Shown: positions 47,953-62,470, counted from the first letter of the stretch. The stretch: DNA of 64,000 nucleotides from Epiperipatus broadwayi (GCA_028023455.1 JAQFVV010000064.1:314001-378000); one strand, 5' to 3'. Made by a program: numbers and translations. The notes: a model not told the origin generated them from the letters alone.

Positions 47953-50660
47953 TATATTGTAACAGAAATAAATTTATCAAGATAAAAGAAATTATTAATT
48001 ATTTGTAACAGTATGAATAATAAAGATGAAATGATAAAAAGGTTGATAACAGGCTGTTACTTTATAACTGATTACAATCTCTATATTGATGAGTGATAAA
48101 ATGATAGTTGCTATAATTCAATAACTAAACACTAAACAGGATAATGATATGCTCCAGCGGTTCATCATTTGTAACCGAGTAAATTAAATGAGAAATCAAT
48201 TCACTGTGTTAGCTAAAATACAATTTATAATTAAATAAGGATGATGCTAACATATAAATAAGAATATATGCATATCATGCTCTATCTGGGTGTCTATTTC
48301 TAATTAATTAAATATAACATTATAGCCCGATTGCAACTATCTCAAACATTAATTCTGTCATGCTAATAATGAAATAAATAAATTATCTCATTTCTCAATA
48401 CTTAAAATAACAACATGACAATTAAAACTATCCTCAGTAAAGATTTAATGATATTTAGATATTGGGGAAGTCATTTGAACAATAAAACATACTGGCCATT
48501 GTATTCAAATAAAATAATATTAAATATAGCAACTGAACAAAATTACCCACGGTGAGATCCCTGGAGTGCATTTCGCTTATCTCAAATACTAGGTTCTTTT
48601 AACAAAGAATCCTTCCTATTCTTCTTTCCAACCATATAAGACCATTCATGGTCATACGCACACACTGGTGCTATTCATGACAACTTATAAAACATATTAC
48701 ACAAAGTTAATAAGTTGTAAAAGGGATGGGATCACTTTTTATTCAGTTTAGCTAAGTATATGTGTTTTCCCACAAGCGCCACTAGATTGTTTTAAATCTA
48801 GATAAATATCTGTTTAGAGTGTACTGAGTTCAAACTCATTCGATACATTTTTATCACACATGACTTGGATCACTAATGAAAAAAAATGACACTCTTATAT
48901 TTTACTCATGTCAATAAAATCATAAGATCCCCATATCAACAAAAATTTATATAGATCAAGACTCTTATAGATATTGCTAGCTCATTTTACATGTATTGAT
49001 GAACAGACAAGTATAATCCTATTAATGGCTTCTAAACAAGCATCGTGAAGACCAATACTAATATGGATTGCCATTTAACTAAATTATTTAACTTAATTAT
49101 TTATTACAATTTAAAGGTAATAATGATGATGATAATAATATCATAATAATAATGATAATAATAGTGATGATGATACCAGCCATAACTTATTAATAAACTC
49201 ACAGCAATAAATTTATCTTCATAAACTTTATTAAAATCATCCCTTGTCAAAATTGGATTTAAATATTACATTCACTAGCATTTAGAAGTTTATGGTTATT
49301 TACTAAAATACTTTGATAGTTAAAACTAGGATTTAATAATACTAGTGATGGTGACTGATCATCACGAATCTCTATGCATGATATTCAACTTTCTACAAAT
49401 CCTTATTTACTAAATATATTAATTATGTTAAACATTAGGTTTAATGATTATAATTTATTAATGATGATGGTGATCATAACTCATGTATAGTATTATTTGA
49501 AACAGTGTTTTAATCAATAATATGATACCCATCTTTGATGAGTATGATTAAAACTCATGGGCAACATAATTTTAGCTTTTCTATTATTGAACTATAATTA
49601 TTAAAATTTGGTTATTATCAAGCTTAATTCTCAAATACTTAAATGCAAATCAACATTCTAGTTTACTTAACATTTTGCGAGCGCTTAATATTTGTGAATG
49701 CAGATGATTCTTAATATCTGCGAGCGATGATGATCATTTACAACAACAAAATCAAGACAAGAAAAATACAACAATATTTTTAATAAGAACTCGGAAACCA
49801 ATTAAGATATATAATTATATTTTATTAATACTATTACTCTTTCTTTCTTTAAAATCAAATTTACTAATTAGATAAATGGCTTATTATTACATTAATTCAA
49901 TATAGAACTAATACAAAATTTTATATACAAGTTCGTCATTTTGGATAATTTTAAAATAAGCTGGCTTAAAATGACATTTAAAAAAAATATTTCATGGAAT
50001 GCTTACTTAAGACTTTCCTAACTTATTATATCATAAAAATAAATTTCATATGTAACCTGTGTTTTATTTCACTTCCATTCATATGTAAGCCTTGCTTTAT
50101 AATTTCTCATATTTAAACTAATTATGTATAACCTATTCTTTTGATGTGTTTGTATAAGCGGTTACACAAGCTCACATTCGGTAATGTTAACATATATGTC
50201 TAAAATGTATACCTCTATATTAGAGATTAATACATAAATTACATATATAAAAAAATATTCTTGCAACCTTTTAGCAAAAGAAAATAAAATACATTATATC
50301 AATTTTAATATGCAACAAGATAAAAAAAACAAAAACATTATAAATGCATATATTTATAGGTTGCTCATTATCATAACAAATGAAGAACAATAAAAAAAAC
50401 ATTTCAATATTACAATATATAATATAAAAAAAATAATAAAAATTTAAGTTTAAAGATTTAAACTGTGTTTGTGTTATGTTATGTGATATTGAGAATAACT
50501 ATCGATAAACAAGCCTTTAATGTTTCTGTATCAAAAAAAAAAAAAAATGCTTTGACCAATAAATTAAGGTTTACTTTTAATAAGCAATAATAAAAGATCT
50601 GTTAAAGAAAGTTCATAGTTACCTGATTACTTTCACTTCCTATAAATGTCCCAAGTTTGA
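47953..50660. other. AT-rich non-coding sequence
   Basis: No supported gene. Trinucleotide-like ATG/ATA-rich stretch at 49116-49180. Confidence 0.55.
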
Positions 50661-50668
50661 ATTTTCAG

Positions 50669-50935
50669 ACTGCTTGTCTTTGCTCCATTTAAAAAAAAGA
50701 AAAGTTCTTGCAGATACTTTTAAGATAAACATGAATTAATTGACTTGCTTATTTCTTTAATTTTAAAATTATTTATTGCTGATACTTTTGATAATGTTGA
50801 ATTCATTGACTGGCTTCCTTCTACCATTTCAAAAAAAAGTTATTACAAATACTTTTAGATAAGTATGAACTGGTGGATTTGCTTCTCTCTTCCATTTTAA
50901 AAAAAAAACATTGTAGACACTTTAGATGACTGAGG
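50669..50935 (+). repeat. degenerate tandem repeat, about 70-90 bp units
   Basis: Repeated order of GACT.GCTT.(T/C)CT, ATTT-A-run, GCAGATACTTTTA-like and ATGAATT in about three to four units. Low identity, boundaries approximate. Confidence 0.45.
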
Positions 50936-53562
50936 AAAACTTTAACAAAAAATTTGGTTCATAGCTTCAAACTTGGCTATATATATGGCTTTTATTCATC
51001 TTTCCTATCTTCTTGGCTCTTGTCAAAGATAATAATGAGATGACATTTTTGGCTGGTTTTAAATTTGTCCATTCTTTTGGTTACTATGGACCGGTATATG
51101 GGTCCATAGTAGATCAGTAATTTAACTCATTCTGTATATTACCAGGAAGCAGAAAAAATGTTTTTAGCAATGCAAATTCATTGTATTATACACAGCAAAA
51201 TATATTAATATCATTTCATAAAACTGTTAATAACTTCTTCCAAGAAATTCAATTTTGTTACATTTTTTTTCTTTATCTTAATCTTGCTGGGAATTACTTA
51301 TATATATGCACATCTTCGTCTATATTGACTTTAAAACAACAGTCATTTTTTTCTTCCTCAATTTTTTTTAAAGAGTGAAAAATAAAATCAATCGCTTTCA
51401 CTCTTAAAAATAAAAACTGTCCATTTCCTTTTAGTTTTCACCAACTCAATCACGACATCTCTGTCTAATAATAATGAATAAACTGATCATTACATCTCTT
51501 TTTCCCAACATTAAAAAAAACTGACTGCCACAGCTCTTCTCTAATAACATTAAAAAAAACTGACTGTAGTAATATTAATGATTGACTTTCTTTTAAAACT
51601 ACATATTGTTAGATCACTCTCCTCCAAACAAAAATTGAACTGACTACTAAATATTGTTTCATTCATTTATATTGTGAATTTTTGATCAAATAAAAAGGGA
51701 CACCTGAAAATCTTTATCTGGAGATAAAAGATCAAAGATCACAAGTTGATGGTCTGTCACAATTTTACAAGAAAATTAATAATCATATTTTATTACATCA
51801 AAGCACCCCTTTTATAAAAATAATCTTAGACACAGATAACACAAACAATGAAGCTGGCAATCTATAGTCATTAAAAATAGGTGTAAAATGTTTTGGTGTT
51901 TATACAGACATTCTTATTCTTTCACACTCTTTTGCACATGCACATTTCTTTTTATCTCCTAATCTACTAATCTGATCGCCTTATTTTACACTTTCTTTCT
52001 GATCTGCTTTATTTAATAAGAATTAATGTTAAATAATTTAACACCTTATTTAATAAAAAAAATATAATAAATCAATATTAAATATTATTACATTCTCTCT
52101 CTACATAACTGCTTATTTATTAACTATTATTATATAGACTATATAACAATAAATACACACACAAATCTATATATATAAAAGAATTTTTTTTTACTTAATT
52201 AAAGATTCTATATATGTGTGGGCAATGAGAACATACATATATGTACAATATATATATATATCAGATCTTTTAAATGACCCTCTGTTGAGGCTTGAATTTC
52301 TGATTTTTATCATCATCATCTCTGTCATTAAAAGCATTTAAAATTTAGCCCATGGTCTATAGTTTTCCAGTTATTATCAAAGTACATCTGATTTTTCATA
52401 TAATCTGACTTTCAGATAAAGGATCAGCTATCAATAGTTGTAACTTGGTTACTTGTCTCAAAAAAATGAAGTAAGTGTATCCTTAGGTCATGAAAATCAT
52501 TATTTATTTCTGTTGGGTGGTACAATGCTTAATCCTCTCTTGAGAGTTTGCACACCAGTGTGAATTTAACAAAACCTGTTTAAATTAGTCAAAATTTACA
52601 GGTTTGTCCAACAAAAAATCCCACCAAACTTGGAACAGACTTAGGAGATGGATACAAGCAATTATTACTTAGGTTTTTCAGATCATCTATTTAAATTAAT
52701 ACCCCCCCCCCCATTTTGTTGAGATACTCAAATGGAGTTTTCCTTACATCACCACAAAAACAATTAATTTTTAAATGTTGTTTAACAATACCCTGATCAG
52801 AATTATATATATGTGCAACATCTTTGTGAGCATTCTTATGAACCTTTTCTTAAATATTTCCATGTGTGATATTTGGACCCTGTATACTTATGTCTATCCT
52901 TGATGAGAATTTTTTATATCAAATTATATTTTATTAGTTCTTTTATTATCTCCTCTTATACTTAACTTTCACTCTTTTATTTGAATCTCTTCGATTGTTT
53001 TGAGCTAAATAGATGACTTCTTCCTTTGCTTGTATCCAACCTTGCCTATTTTCTATTTTTTTACTACTCCATGCAACTGCTCAATCTTCCTATTCTATTT
53101 ATCTTTATTTTATTGAATCTCAAAGTCTATTTGTTCTAACCTACCATATAACCTTCTAACAGATTCATTATTTCTTCTCTTAATTACTTATTTTGACTTT
53201 TATTGTTTCGTGCCTGATTATCAGTTTGACTTTTAAGTTTTCTGAGTTTTGAGTTTTACAATCAAAATTTTGTTTTTCAATCTGACCTTTCAACTCAATT
53301 TGTTTTACCATTTGGCTTTTCATTTATTTATTTTTTAATTTAAGATCTTTCAATTCATCACTTTGTTTTTATACTTGATTCTTCATACCTTCAATTTTGT
53401 TTTCCATTTGGCATTATGTCATGTTTTTCATATTTTCTTTTTTTAGATGATCTTTCTTTACTTTTTTTTTTACTTTTGTTACCATGCTTATGATCATGTC
53501 ATTAATTTGCCCTTAGTAGCCTTGCTTTCACTTTCCTGAATATGCATTTTTTGACTTAACTC
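50936..53562. other. AT-rich non-coding sequence
   Basis: No gene supported. 52900-53560 is pyrimidine-rich on this strand (many TTT/CTT words), with no open frame of note. Confidence 0.55.
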
Positions 53563-53565
53563 TTG

Positions 53566-53760
<195 letters not shown>

Positions 53761-54159
53761 TATAAAAAAATTTAATAAACGTAGCTATATATTACTACAA
53801 CAATTAAAAAAGCTTTAAATTTATTGGGTTTTTTTACTTACATTGGAGTTAAAGTGTTCACTCCTTGATCTACTCTGTAGCCTTTCTCTATTATTGTTCT
53901 ATACCTGTCATTTTTACTGCCGTGTTATTTCATATACTTCACAGTGCATTAATAATAAGTCACAAGTGCTAATATTTTCCAGTCATTTTGTTTTTAAAAA
54001 ATCAATAAAATATAAACAATATTTGTCAAGATAATGCTACAATTATGTGCAGAATCTAATTACTATGTAATTATAGCGTTAGTTTTGTTTATTTAAAAAA
54101 GTGCTGTTGTATATGATATTTTCATACTAAAACTTTTATTCTTAATTTTTTAATTATAG

Positions 54160-54522
54160 GTAGATTACTACATATTAAAGATATAGAATATGAACCTAAT
54201 CCACCTCAGTTCCAGCGGCCACTCTGTTTCACTGCTAAGTGCTTGTTAGCTAAGAACGTTGACTTAACATATTTTCATTACCGTATTGTTGATTCTGAAA
54301 CCTTTATTTATAAAATACAAGTGTATGGCGGTAAAAAAATTGCAACCTTTGATAGACAATGGAAAAATAAAATGTTTAAAAAGAATACTTCCGAATTTTC
54401 TGTTTGCTTCAAAAGACTACCTATCGATATAAGTCATGGGCGTTGGGAAGCTAACTGTAAAGGCAAGAGCAAACTTCATTTCATGCCGCTTACTATCACT
54501 TACATCTTTTACATAGCACCAG
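54160..54522 (+). CDS. exon encoding an immunoglobulin-like extracellular domain
   Basis: The exon is 363 nt, open throughout. The acceptor is TTTTTTAATTATAG ending at 54159; the donor is GTAAAAAT at 54523. Both boundaries are phase 1, the classic arrangement for shuffled Ig-like extracellular domain exons. In the 121 encoded residues Cys occurs at 23, 28, 83 and 100. The C-terminal half has the Ig strand E-F pattern: FSVCFKRLPIDISHGRWEANC fills the place of the usual L.I..v...D.G.Y.C, with Trp in place of the Tyr. So C23 or C28 with C100 would be the intersheet disulphide. A sequon N-T-S at residues 76-78 suggests N-glycosylation. No transmembrane segment is present. Upstream it joins 42907-42942 in frame; the downstream exon is not certain. 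The family is not recognised; a cell-surface or secreted Ig-like protein is the inference. Confidence 0.65.
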
Positions 54523-54837
54523 GTAAAAATTTTTGATTCTGTTTATAATGTTTTATTCAATCCATTCCACATATATTACTGCAAACACTAAATATGCTGC
54601 TAGAGTAAAAAAAAAGTATTAATTGGTAACTGAGTTATAATTGTTTGAAACCTGTGTAATTAATGTCACGTATTTATTTATTTTCTGTAACCAATTTTAA
54701 AGTTTAATATATTTACAATTTTTCAATAAGAATCGGTCAGTTTTTTCCTCTTTATTGGCTATACATATGTTCAATGATTTTCTAAAATTCTATATATATA
54801 TATAACCTATTATTTTATTATATCGAATGTTAACTTC

Positions 54838-55709
54838 AGTAAACAGAGGGATTTGAATTTTAAGATTTTTAGTCTATATTCCTACTGTACTACATCTTAA
54901 CAACTCGTACACATGATCATGTACATGTGAAAAGAATAATTGATCTCCAATATTTATAGTTTGTAGTGAACCAGCACTCATCTGTAGGACCAGATCATAA
55001 TCTTCCACACATTTATACCACCAGTGCTCTGCTTACATTGAGATGGCAATTCCTTAAACTATAACGAATATGTTTCAATCTTCTCACCCTTCTAACAATT
55101 CAACCATCCATTTATGCTGAAAAACCAATGATGGAATGCTCAAAGCTTTTAGTGGATTTGGTATTATAGTCATACCCATATAGACATTACATTAATATAA
55201 CTCCTCATTATGTATCCATTTACATTAATAAAAGAGGAATTCACTGGATTTAACCTATCCATGCATTATATTGATATAACCTATTTCTAAGGCAATATGT
55301 AAGTAACCTATTTATTCATTATAATGAACATTCACTATTGTAAACAGAGGGTTTTGACTTAATACTTTTAGTATATATTCATCCTCCACTCCATCTCAAA
55401 CAACTGACACATATGATCACATACATGTAAAAAAGATAATTGATCCTTAATGTAAGCATTTTATGTAAAATTTGCACTCATCAGTTGGACCAGATCATAA
55501 TATCTTAATATAAGCTGAACATTTATTATATATATATATACAATATTTCAAACTCTGTAGTAGTGTCCATATATATTCAATGGACCATTAGTAAGAATGG
55601 ATTTCCATTCTTGCTATTAAAAGGTGTGAAGGTTGCCTTGACAGCAGTTAGAAATATTGGTTGCTATATTTACTGTGAATGTTTAGGTGGTTACTGGTTG
55701 GAAACTAAT

Positions 55710-55742
<33 letters not shown>

Positions 55743-56270
55743 ATGTGTGTGTGTGTATGTGTGGGAGGTTATAATCTGGTCCTATTGATGAATGCTGGTT
55801 CTACATAAAATACATATATTTGGGATCATTTATCTATTTTATATATGTTTATTGATTGTGTGAGATGGAGAGGAGGATGAAAATAGATAAAAAAATTTAC
55901 AGTTCAAACTTCTCTGCTTTTTATAATATGCATTCAGTATAATAAATGAATAGGATAATTACATATTGCCTTGGAAATAGGTTGTGTCATAGTATAAATC
56001 TAGCCAATCACTCTTCTATTAATATAAATGGATATGTAATAATCCAATAATATGAGGCATTAGATTGATGTAAGTTTAAATGGGCATAACTACAATATCA
56101 AATCCACTAAGGACTTTGAGCATTCCATTATTGTTTGTTCAATGAAATGTATGAGTAAATTGTTGAAAGGGTGAGAAGATTGAAGCCTCTCCATCAAAGT
56201 TTAAGGAATTGCTGTTTTAATATAAACTGAGAATTGGTTGTATATATATGTGTGTGGGAGAAAGTCAAAT
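54838..56270. repeat. fold-back repeat array C, inverted arms with internal tandem units
   Basis: The unit starting GTAAACAGAGGG is present at about 54838 and 55333 (period about 495 bp). The block AGGACCAGATCATAATCTT...CTTAAACTATAA...CATTCCATC-type sequence returns in reverse complement at about 55755-56250 (ATAATCTGGTCC, TTTAAGGAATTGC, GAGCATTCCATTA). The centre lies near the (TA)n(TG)n tract at 55708-55762. A further copy lies at 28366-28800. Confidence 0.75.
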
Positions 56271-56289
56271 CCTCTGTTATATATATGTT

Positions 56290-58022
56290 ATACATATAAA
56301 ATCAAACAAGTTATAAATTTTGTAACTTGCATTTAAGCTTGCATTTAAATGATCACTAGATGGACCTTACCAATAACTCTAAACAAGTTTTATTTTTGTA
56401 AGTGCCAAAGGAGAAAGAATTCAAAATCTCTATCATTAAATCCCTATCTTCAGACCAATTGGTTTCAAGCTTATGGCTCATCTCAGTGGAGGGCTGGACT
56501 CTAGAAACTAGATCTGCAACACTAACTCAAAAGTCAGCTCTTATAAAACATGTTTCTATCAATTTGAAAGTTTGAACTTTTCAGACATGTAAATGTCTTC
56601 AAATCCAGCTTTGCAAACCAGATAGCTCTCAGTTTCACCATAAAGTAATAGCCTCTGCAATAGAGCATCACAAAAGCCATCAAGGGTACACTTATAATAA
56701 TTAATAACACAAGTTATAATTTTTGTAACTTGCTTTTAAGCTTACATTTAAATGATCATTAGATGAAGCTTACCAATAGCTCTAAACAAGCTTTATTTTT
56801 ATAAGTGTCAAAAGAGAAAGAATTCAAAATCTTTATCATGAAGTCCCTACCTTCAGAACAATTGGATTCGAGCCTATGGCTCACCTCAATGGTGGGCTGG
56901 AACTCAATGATAGAGAATTTGAATTCTTTCTCTTTCAGCACCTATAAAAATAAAGCTTGTTTAGAACTATTGGTAAGCTCAACCTAGTGATCATTTAAAT
57001 TCAAGCTTAAAATCAAGTTATGAAATTGATAACTTGTTTTATTAATTATTATAAGCATTCATTTGATGGCTTTTGTGAGATAGGGACTTAACAATAAAGA
57101 TTTTGAATTCTTTCTCTTTTGGCACTTATAAAAATAAAGCTTGTTTACAGCAATTGGTAAGCTCCATCTAGTGATCAATTCAATGCAAGCTTAAAAGCAA
57201 GTTATAAAATTTATAACTTGTTTTAATTAATTATTATAAGTGTACCATTAATGGCTTTTATGATGCTATATTACAGAGGCTATTACTATATGATGAAACT
57301 GAGCTGAATTCAGACCCATATAGCAATCTGGTTTGCAAATCTGGATTTAAAGACATTTACATGTCTGAAAAGTTCAGACTTTCAAATTGATATAAACATG
57401 TTTTATAAGTGCTGACTTTTGAGTTAGTGTTTTAGATCTTGTTTCTAGAGTCCCAGCCTTCCACTGAGATGAGCCATAAGCTCAAAACCAATTTGTCTGG
57501 AAGTAAGGACTTAACAATAGAGATTTCGAATTCTTTCTTTTTCAACACTTATGGAAATGAAGCTCGTTTAGGGTTATTGATAAACTCCATCTAGTGATCA
57601 TTTAAATGCAAGCTTAAAAGCAAGTTACAAAATTTATAACTTGTTTTATCAATTATTATAAGTGTACATTTGATGGCTTTTGTGATGCCATATTGCAGAG
57701 CCTATTACTATAAGGTGAAACTGAGCTGAAATGAGACCCATACAGCTATCTGATTTGCAAACATGGAATTGAAGACATTTACATGTCTGAAAAGTTCATA
57801 CTTTCAAATTGATAAAAATGTGTTTTATTAGTGCTGACTTTTGAGATAATGTTTTAGATCTAGTTTCTAGAGTCCCAGCTCTCCACTGAAGTGAGCCATA
57901 ATCCCAAAACCAATTGGTCTGGAGGTAGGGACTTAACTTATAGAGATTTTGAATTCTTTCTCTTTCAGCACTTATAAAAATAAAGCTTGTTTAGAGCTAT
58001 TGGTAAGCTCCATCTAGTGATA
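56290..58022. repeat. fold-back repeat array B, related to array A
   Basis: The ends ACTAGATGGA.CTTACCAATA and their inverses occur near 56355, 56758, 56965, 57150, 57575 and 57990. The palindrome CAAGTTATAAA-A-TTTATAACTTG is perfect at 57198-57220, with variants at about 56307, 56712, 57016 and 57619. Units carry GAATTCAAAATCT and its inverse. The overlapping plus and minus frames at 56759-56987 reflect the dyad symmetry and are not genes. Confidence 0.85.
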
Positions 58023-58062
<40 letters not shown>

Positions 58063-58068
58063 AGGGGG
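58022..58068. repeat. (TA)n(TG)n then G-run
   Basis: TA and TG dinucleotides are followed by a run of nine Gs after TA at the right edge of array B. Confidence 0.9.
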
Positions 58069-60690
58069 GGGGTTCATTTGTTCATCTATGTATCAAAGAA
58101 GTTTGATCTCTATAATCTAAAACTAAGTGAATTTTCATTAAGTTCCTCATGATCATAGCTATCTCAAATTAATTATTGTTTTAGCTTTATTTGTAATGTA
58201 ATGTAATTATGGATGCATTTTTATTTAAATTAATCAATTTAAATATTCTATTTATTAGATAGTCAGACACTATTTTTTGTATTTATTACATTTTTATGGT
58301 TGGCAATAAACCACACCTCCTTCATCTTTGATTTTTTGTCATTGGGGTTTGATGCATAGGTCAAAATTATAACCAATTGTTTATTGTAGTTCTAAAAACA
58401 GACATATTTCAGGTTATTTTTAGCACACCTGCATAAGTATTTGTGCTGCAGTAATTTGGTTGAGATATTAGCTCTAGATTCATGGTAGTAGGAAACCTAT
58501 ATAGCCATGCAATGTAGGTTGTTGCATGATATCTGGTATACTATCTGTGGTGCATTCACTTGTGGTAATTTGTCTTGTGCGTGATTAATCAACCTATTAA
58601 AATTAAAAGGATTATGGAAACTAACTTTGAAAAGTGGTTTGGGAACATTTTTATTATGTTCTTTGTTAATCTTGCAATACAAGACATGCTAACCCATTGC
58701 TTATTTTTAACTTGCATATTTAAAGTTTGTTTTATATTTTTATAGAGTTGTTGATAGCATTTCTGAGAATATTTTTGCTAGAGTCTATAATATTTAGATC
58801 ACTTACTATTCATTTCTATTGATTTTTATTTGCTTTGTATTTACATTGCATTGATTTTTTTTAAAGAAATGTCTAAATCCTACTAATTTATGAGTCATTT
58901 GTGTTTAGATAAGGGGTGAATAGCACCTTTATTTTCAAGTAGTTTTATCACCTTTTTATAATCCAACATATATTTATTTATTTGGATTGCCATATCTAAA
59001 TACTTTAAGCTATATTTGTTATTTTCATGTTCAATAGTCCATATTAAGGCTTATTTCTTCACCAGTAAGTCTCACATGTAAATATTACTTTGTTCCAGAT
59101 TACATACAAGAATGTTATCAATATATTATTGATGTATGATCTTTTTTCATATAAGACTGTATAATTTTTGTCTTTCACACTAGACAGTGTCAAGCTGCAT
59201 ATAATTCCCTGATGAACAGTTCCATTAGCCTTGCATTTTCATCATGTAGAACTTCTTAAATTTTGCTGTTATATCTTTGTCAATTCAGTTGAACATATCT
59301 ATAATGAAAGTGCATCTTTGAGAATTGTAGCTGATATTCTTTAATAGATTTTTATAATATTAATGGAAAACCTCTGGCACAGACCCTTATAGCTCAGTGA
59401 TTTTAGTGAGGCTAATTTATTATCTTTTTTTATTATTTGCACTGCCTAAGTATTGTATTAGTTCTAAGGATGATTTAATAGTTTATTTGCCAAAACCCAA
59501 CTGGCACTTTAATCATTTCCCTATACTAATTGTGCCTGTAGTAGTATGCACCTCATTGCAGCAAATAGATGTATTTTAAAATTCTTCTTTCTTGTAAGCT
59601 TCATTGCAATACTTGGTTGTATGAAGTTTATAAACTTGTTTTTTGTGGCTTTTATATTATATAACTCAATTTTTTAAAAGTGTAAATCCATTTGCTGTTC
59701 TGTTTTTAAAGGAGATATTCATTTGTATTCATCAACCCGAAGCAGTTGCCTTTATTCTCTGTAAAATATATGATCTTGTTTTATATATAATTAAATTTGT
59801 AATATTTCAGTTATTTATTTAAATAAGGCATCTTTGTTGACTATGCTGGTGAATTTATCTTCAAAGTCAGCCATAGTTTCTAAGTGTGGACTTTTCCATG
59901 TACCTCATACATATTGTGGACTGCACTCGATATTTGCCTGCTTAGCAAAAAAACTCTAGTATCTGTAATCACTTAAGGCTATTCTAAGTGGTATGTCATA
60001 ATGCCTTACTTAATATTATTTTTTCTTTTTCCATAAATTATTTTTTGAATGGTTTTTTAAACCATGAATTATGTAATTTAATAATTGTATTTTGATATAT
60101 ATGGTTGTTTTATCATACTATTGTGTTGATCTGTTTAGATTATGTGATAGCACTTAGGGAAACATTTATGTTTAACACAGATCTCCAAAAACATTAAATG
60201 CACTTGTAATTTTTAAATCATCTTGTATATTTTCATCATCATTATATTGCTGTTTTCCCTTTGTGTTTGTAATTCAAATTTGTAAATCATTTATTCATCA
60301 ACCTGCATATGTAAGTATTTTTTAATTTTCTCTATCATCAGGCTGTATAATGTGATTGCTTGTTCACATATAATTCTAGTACTACTTGAATTAATTATTG
60401 GTATTATCTTCAACCATTATTGATCTAATACAGAAAGTTTAAACCAATTTCTCTGATCACTCACCTCATTCTCCATATCACACAATGTGAGTGCACTTTT
60501 AGTGAAGTTCACCAAAATCATAGCTCTTTTAAATTAATTATTACAGTACTAATAAAGAAGCACCAATAATTAATTTGAAAGAGATCATCCCAAGTATACT
60601 TAACTTTAAATTATAATGAATAAAGAAATCACTTCTTTAAGCAGATAAAAGAACAAACCTATGCAATATATGGTACTCATCTTATAGCTA
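58069..60690. other. AT-rich non-coding sequence
   Basis: No supported exon. The frame 59397-59579 starts from a non-ATG codon, is hydrophobic and has no matching splice sites. Confidence 0.5.
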
Positions 60691-60694
60691 AAGA

Positions 60695-61888
60695 CACCAC
60701 TCTATGGTGTTGTTTTCACATTAAAACACATAAAAATGCTGTTTCCACGGCCGACACATTTGAACCCACATTTTCTATAATACAACTTTTTTGTTGTGCT
60801 ACAGAATGCAGGCTGCTATGTCGCATTGCAGTACAGCATGTATGTCGCATCACAGCAAATACATTTTCTGAATTCGCACAGTTTATAAAATAGTTACGGC
60901 TTGATGAGAGAGTTTGCATTTGAATTGGATGGAAATGTTTTCATTGGATTTTTTTTTATTTTAAAGTATTGAAATGTTCAGATTTTTTAAAGTAATAATT
61001 CTAAGACTTTTTACAATGTACTGTATTGAAGTTTTAATTAAGAAAATGTTAAAGATCTATGTTTTTAGTGAGTTGCAATTAGGTAACATGTCAAGTAACA
61101 TACTGTTCATAACATTGCACGAGACAAAGAAGATTCTACCGTGTGTATATTTTTTAAGTAAAAAAGAGCTGTAACAAAAAATATCCAGTAAGAAAAGTAC
61201 AAATATGCATGATTTTTTGTAAATTTCATAAAAAGGAAATATTATAAACATGTTTAATAAGTAAAGAAGACATTTATATGTGTTTGTTGTTGTTTAAAAA
61301 AGTTTGAGTTTCTTTCTTTTATCCGAGTACAGTTACGATTTCGATATTTTTTATTTTAGCATTACAAACAAACAGAACACTAACCCTAAAACTAACCCTA
61401 AATCTGCCTGTAACAACTTTTACTTTTTATTGTCATTCTATTTGAAGTAAAAAATAGCCGTAATATCTCTTTGTAAAAAAAAAAAAATGTAAGATGAAGA
61501 CTAAAAAAATAAAAAATAGTCCTAAGAAATTTTACTTTTTATTACGATTATTATTTTTTAGTTAAACAACAACAACAACAACAACAAAAAAGTCATAATA
61601 CAAGTAAAAAAATATCTGATAAAAAATTGATTAAAAAAAAGTCATAACACAATTTAAAAAGTATACGATATAATAAACACGAATCAAATAGTAATTTGTT
61701 GATTTTATCTTACATTCATTATAATCATTTAAATTGTATACGTTAATAAAAAATAATACTTATAAAAGATGATTTTGTTTTGTTTATATTTTTACATTAC
61801 AAATAAGCAAAGCAAAATTATTATAATCAATGGCCCGGGAATGGTCATATTTTATAGTTTTAGCATGAAAACGGTGCCATCCAACAGC
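60695..61888 (-). mobile_element. TIR element, copy 2 (inverted relative of 36314-37505)
   Basis: Same element in the opposite orientation. The left end ACCACTCTATGGTGTTGTTT and the right end ATGAAAACGGTGCCATCCAA correspond to the two ends of copy 1. CTAACCCTAAAACTAACCCTA at about 61380 is the complement of its TTAGGG block (shorter here), and (CAA)n at 61568-61590 is the complement of its (TTG)n. The terminal bases are degraded and no target duplication remains. Frames at 60919-60716, 60974-61174 and 61251-61057 are element sequence. Confidence 0.75.
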
Positions 61889-62350
61889 ATCTTTATCTAT
61901 AAACAAGCACCCAATATATATATACTGTACCAAAGTACATTGATATGTAATTAATTTAGTATGAATTCCATGTTTAAAAATATAAAAGTTTAATATTAAG
62001 AGAATAAAATGTAAAAACTAAAGAGTAGGAGGGGAGGGGGGATTTTGTATTTAATAAAATAAACTGTAAACGCTGTTTAAAATAATAAGTTGTTTAGAAT
62101 AATAAGCTGTTTAAAATAAGATTTTTTTTTGTTTAAAAGAAGGAAAAAATATTGTAATAAATAAATGATTTAATATTTTTTAAATGAATTTTTAATAAAA
62201 TAATAAAGAGATTTTGTTTTATTTTATAATAAATAAATAAATATATGTGCATGTGTGTATGCAATTTTTAATAAAAAGTAGATGCTAGAAGCTGATTTTA
62301 TTTCATTGGATGAAGAACGCTGCTGCTAAAAATAAAGTTTTCCATTGTTT
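61889..62350. other. AT-rich non-coding sequence
   Basis: Contains a purine-rich stretch near 62025 and repeated AAATAA words; nothing else. Confidence 0.55.
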
Positions 62351-62357
62351 AAAAAAG

Positions 62358-62366
62358 TATAAATAG
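62358..62366 (+). promoter_or_regulatory. TATA-box-like motif
   Basis: TATAAATAG, with an initiator-like TTCATTC about 20-25 bp downstream and GC-richer sequence after it (62385-62680). Position and context are suggestive, but the spacing is shorter than usual. Confidence 0.25.
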
Positions 62367-62470
62367 CTCAATATTGTTCATTCTTGGTTCGGACTTTCTC
62401 ATTTTAATAAAATATTTTTGAAGTAATATTTCCAAAATGATGCATTGTTAAAAAACCAACGTATTTGCAG

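Noticed and set aside
55563-55808. 81-codon open frame across (TA)n(TG)n
   Set aside because: Part of a repeat array, with the middle encoded by a microsatellite.
56759-56987. Overlapping plus and minus frames with nearly the same peptide ending
   Set aside because: Produced by dyad symmetry in the fold-back array.
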